Part shown: positions 62,501-64,000 of the stretch, one piece after another
How the letters are laid out: each line of letters starts with the position of its first letter
Numbering within the stretch: position 1 is the first letter of the stretch
Assembly: GCA_030692515.1 (NCBI GenBank)
Contig: JAUXZS010000020.1
Span: 1-64,000, forward strand
Direction: 5' to 3'
From: Bacteroidota bacterium
GTDB taxonomy: Bacteria > Bacteroidota > Bacteroidia > B-17B0 > Aurantibacillaceae
DNA length: 64,000 bases
Position numbers and translations under genes: made by a program
Notes under the pieces: generated by a model
What the model was told of the DNA's origin: nothing
Database searches by the model: none
Seen by the model: the letters and a program-made list of their open reading frames with translations, nothing else

Positions 62501-63370
62501 ACCTTTGTTAATAATATAATTTGTACCAACTATATCAACAGGTACAATTTGGTCTCCCATTAAATCATGGCATCCGCCTGCTGGGGTTCTAACAGAATCA
62601 TCAGCTACAGTTACTGATATTGGTTTATCGGAAACAACAATGGTTCCAGAAAGATTATTTCCCGCTACATTAGTATTTTGAACTGGATTTTCAATAGTAT
62701 AAGCATCACCAGCATTTGTCATCATTATACTGTAAGTAATATTCGCAGGATGGCCAATAATTGGACATTTAGGTGTAATCCAAACAACAGTGTTGGGCTG
62801 ACTTGCTACAATGTTAATTTGAGAAATAGGTTGATTAACTCCCGCAGGAGTATTCGCGAAATTTGCTTTAAATTGATTAAACCATCTAGTTTGAAACGGA
62901 CAAACAAATTCTAATCCCAAACCATTTTGTCCTTTTAAAGAAAAAGTTTCCGGATTATTACCAGTTGTAACTACGTCATATACAATTGAAATATTGGAGG
63001 TAGATGAAAAGTACAAGCCGTAGGGTAAAACTTGATCTGCAGGCCTGACTTCCAAAGAGTCGTACCCTCTATTCGCAGGAGTAGGACCCGTAGCCACAGC
63101 ACCCTTCCAAAACGTATAATTAAACGTACTATTTGGAAGAATGTTTATTGTTGTATCATAAGCATAAGTTGCAGGTGCAGCCGGTTGTCTAAGGCGGACT
63201 GTTGCTGAGGCACTAAAAGTTGAAATATGGGCTATTATGGGATGTCTGGCAGCATGATCAGGGGTAACCCATGGCGCCGCGAACCAAAAAGCTGTGTCTA
63301 TTTGAGCAAAAGACATAGTAAGTTTTATAAAGAAAAATAAAACCAAAAAGGCTATTCTATTACTTTTCAT
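59570..63370 (-). CDS. Giant T9SS-exported adhesin: IgGFc-binding-like, PKD and type B sorting domains
   Basis: A 1266-residue secreted protein. Residues about 20-470 resemble the IgGFc-binding N-terminal domain (DKPISVTVADDS, DLMGDQIVPVDIVGTNYIIN, QEGAYIVATQNFTTVKIT). The centre has six or more Ig-like repeats of about 85 residues. Three PKD domains follow (YNWNFGDGPPNGT, WNWQFGDGSPSS, WLWSFGDEGSGSG), then the type B sorting domain (TAFTPNKDNNNDLLFV, VYNNWGELLFETND, GWDGTKNGIDQPVGVYVWTL). It probably sits on the cell surface through the adjacent PorP/SprF. Its end overlaps nothing; its start overlaps the upstream gene by 11 bases. Confidence 0.9.
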   Translation of the reverse strand: MKSNRIAFLVLFFFIKLTMSFAQIDTAFWFAAPWVTPDHAARHPIIAHISTFSASATVRLRQPAAPATYAYDTTINILPNSTFNYTFWKGAVATGPTPANRGYDSLEVRPADQVLPYGLYFSSTSNISIVYDVVTTGNNPETFSLKGQNGLGLEFVCPFQTRWFNQFKANFANTPAGVNQPISQINIVASQPNTVVWITPKCPIIGHPANITYSIMMTNAGDAYTIENPVQNTNVAGNNLSGTIVVSDKPISVTVADDSVRTPAGGCHDLMGDQIVPVDIVGTNYIINKGAMFAGAQEGAYIVATQNFTTVKITDVAVTTTTLNKGDTYFYNIQQPLTYVEADKNVYLWQADGIGCEVGAAILPPLNCAGSNLVAFSRNKILQFNLNILCKAGAETTFTLNGSTTLVPASAFTVVPGTLGLYVGAQIPFSAAQLPIGSYTIGNNADVFALGVFDGSGGGGALFHYMSSFLRKTFVTTQSVTPICVSPGVVAPLSGTVSGGAITGFWSTNGSGTFGAYTSTLGTISTNYTLSNADTLLSSLVFSLTSTGNCTPKTATMSVPIIQRPQVSIGTGSIICKNNVVPIVLTGTISNALGGTWSGGTGFFAPGVNISYAPTPADLAAGSITLTLSSVGGCTTTTRSLVVSFVDPPTITGLNGNVCTNTQSFVLSSSVVGSTVLPSWTTNNGTGFFTPTNIGLTPTYSLSVADYSLSVINFTVDLGPTGPCAAVQDVVQLTMRPKPLAIAPADFTVCANAGLINLNGSIGGSASTGTWNTVNGTGAFNPPPAPPVSSYTMSFGDMTIGTLTFVLTTDNGVYNCPNDTDTLKIAVLDAPVVTVNTNTSVCENAPVALTGTVTGYTNTGMWSSTGTGVFTPTNTALGGQYFPSNGDVANGTVTLTLLSTNNQGCPAQSGSFVATFVDAPKALFTVSSVRCKDSIITFINGSQANNTSNLAYNWNFGDGPPNGTSTSLNPLYTYTSIGSFVITLTVTGTNTLTIPNIQCPDTVSKRITVNPLPIANYNYLNACQGLPAQFRDSSIVIPGNILGWNWQFGDGSPSSPIKNPVHTFTTAGVYNVVLTAISNNSCAATISKLVTINPQPIANFGMTNDPTIALEPVYFSDFSAPTGSIVSWLWSFGDEGSGSGSSPTHVYQNSGMYVITLTVFDNNGCSDTASKTIDVQILPQVPTAFTPNKDNNNDLLFVKGGPFASMVFRVYNNWGELLFETNDQKIGWDGTKNGIDQPVGVYVWTLVVDMYNNRQVTKNGDVTIIR

Positions 63371-64000
63371 CTTTTTTATTTTTTAAGTTAGTTTTAATAC
63401 TATTGTCGATTGTGTTTAATTCTTCTTCGTCAGCATCCTGAATTTTATCTCCGACAGTTTTTCTCTTTTTTGCTGATTTTGTGTACGTTAAAATTATTTC
63501 GTGACTTCCTGAAGAATATTTTTGAAGTGCTGTTGTAGTATAATCATAACTATAACCAACAGTAAATTGTTTGCTAATTGTAGCTCCAAACATGGCACAG
63601 GCAGAGGTACTAACTCTGTATGCTCCACCAATCCAAAACATTTCTTTATATATACATTTTAAATTAAATTCTAATTGATATGGAGCAGGATTATTATATC
63701 GAATAAGCATTGAAGGCTGCAAAACCCATTCTTTCTTTTTATCTACTTGAAAATTATAACCCATAAAACCATAAACATGTGGTGTTAATCTTCCAATAGT
63801 ATTTTGCCAGTAAATTTTACCTTTAGATAATTGCTGGCTGCTAATCCCCATGAAAAATTTATTACTATATAAATACAAACCAGCATTTGCATCAAAGGCA
63901 TTTGCATTTAATATATTATTTTTTAAAAACTCATCATCTTTATCATACGTTTTTGCATTATATATTTTAACGTTATACTGCACTCCACCTAAACCTAAAC
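63360..64000 (-). CDS. PorP/SprF-family protein, start beyond right edge
   Basis: The last 213 or so residues of a second PorP/SprF-like outer-membrane barrel, with its N-terminus outside the window: the frame is open to 64000 upstream of GLGGVQYNVKIYN. Typical elements are AFDANAGLYLYSNKFFMGIS, SSQQLSKGKIYWQNTIGR and a final barrel strand SGSHEIILTYTKS. A 35-residue polar tail rich in K, D and E follows that strand, which is unusual for this family. The stop overlaps the adhesin start by 11 bases. Confidence 0.85.
   Translation of the reverse strand, partial: LGLGGVQYNVKIYNAKTYDKDDEFLKNNILNANAFDANAGLYLYSNKFFMGISSQQLSKGKIYWQNTIGRLTPHVYGFMGYNFQVDKKKEWVLQPSMLIRYNNPAPYQLEFNLKCIYKEMFWIGGAYRVSTSACAMFGATISKQFTVGYSYDYTTTALQKYSSGSHEIILTYTKSAKKRKTVGDKIQDADEEELNTIDNSIKTNLKNKKDEK

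Overview
The window is AT-rich DNA from a member of the Bacteroidota. The evidence is a type IX secretion (T9SS) gene set (PorQ, PorP/SprF and OmpA-family proteins, adhesins with SprB-like repeats and type B C-terminal sorting domains), a TonB receptor with an N-terminal carboxypeptidase-like domain, LytT/LytS regulation, and promoters of the Bacteroidota form TTG-N19/20-TAnnTTTG. Genus cannot be read from the sequence. No rRNA, tRNA, CRISPR array or complete insertion sequence was seen.

Region 1 (1 to about 6.7 kb) is a mobile-element module. A large serine recombinase runs off the left edge, followed by four small or unknown genes on the minus strand and a divergent control region rich in the 9-mer GTATTTTAC. 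On the plus strand lies a compact, probably anti-phage operon: an XRE regulator, a 370-aa unknown protein, a 210-aa winged-helix-like protein sharing an NSxIQQ motif with it, and an AbiJ-like HEPN protein that ends in an SSB-like acidic tail.

Region 2 (6.7 to 38.5 kb) looks like cargo for oxygen, nitric-oxide and toxic-compound stress. It has an ECF sigma factor with two matching candidate promoters upstream of DoxX and cytochrome c genes, folE, terC, an RND efflux operon, hemD, tandem GreA/Rnk-like genes, a UbiA-like protein, an HPP protein, an Rrf2 regulator, a reduced cbb3-type oxidase cluster, a truncated globin, a tryptophan 2,3-dioxygenase-like protein, three cupins, the di-iron repair protein RIC, a ferredoxin, a hemerythrin-like protein, a TetR regulator, a second RND efflux system and a CDF-type protein.

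A gene-poor spacer (38.46 to 39.17 kb) carries an exact reverse-complement copy of a 17-bp near-palindrome found at 2.3 kb, which suggests that regions 1 and 2 form one element whose right end lies here. Region 3 (39.2 to 64 kb) looks like ordinary Bacteroidota chromosome: a thioredoxin/TonB receptor pair opposite a DtxR regulator, a fatty acid desaturase, surface proteins, porQ, a LytTR two-component system, a SurA-like chaperone, acylphosphatase and a T9SS adhesin/PorP/OmpA cluster, with several structured intergenic repeats between 54.8 and 56.4 kb.
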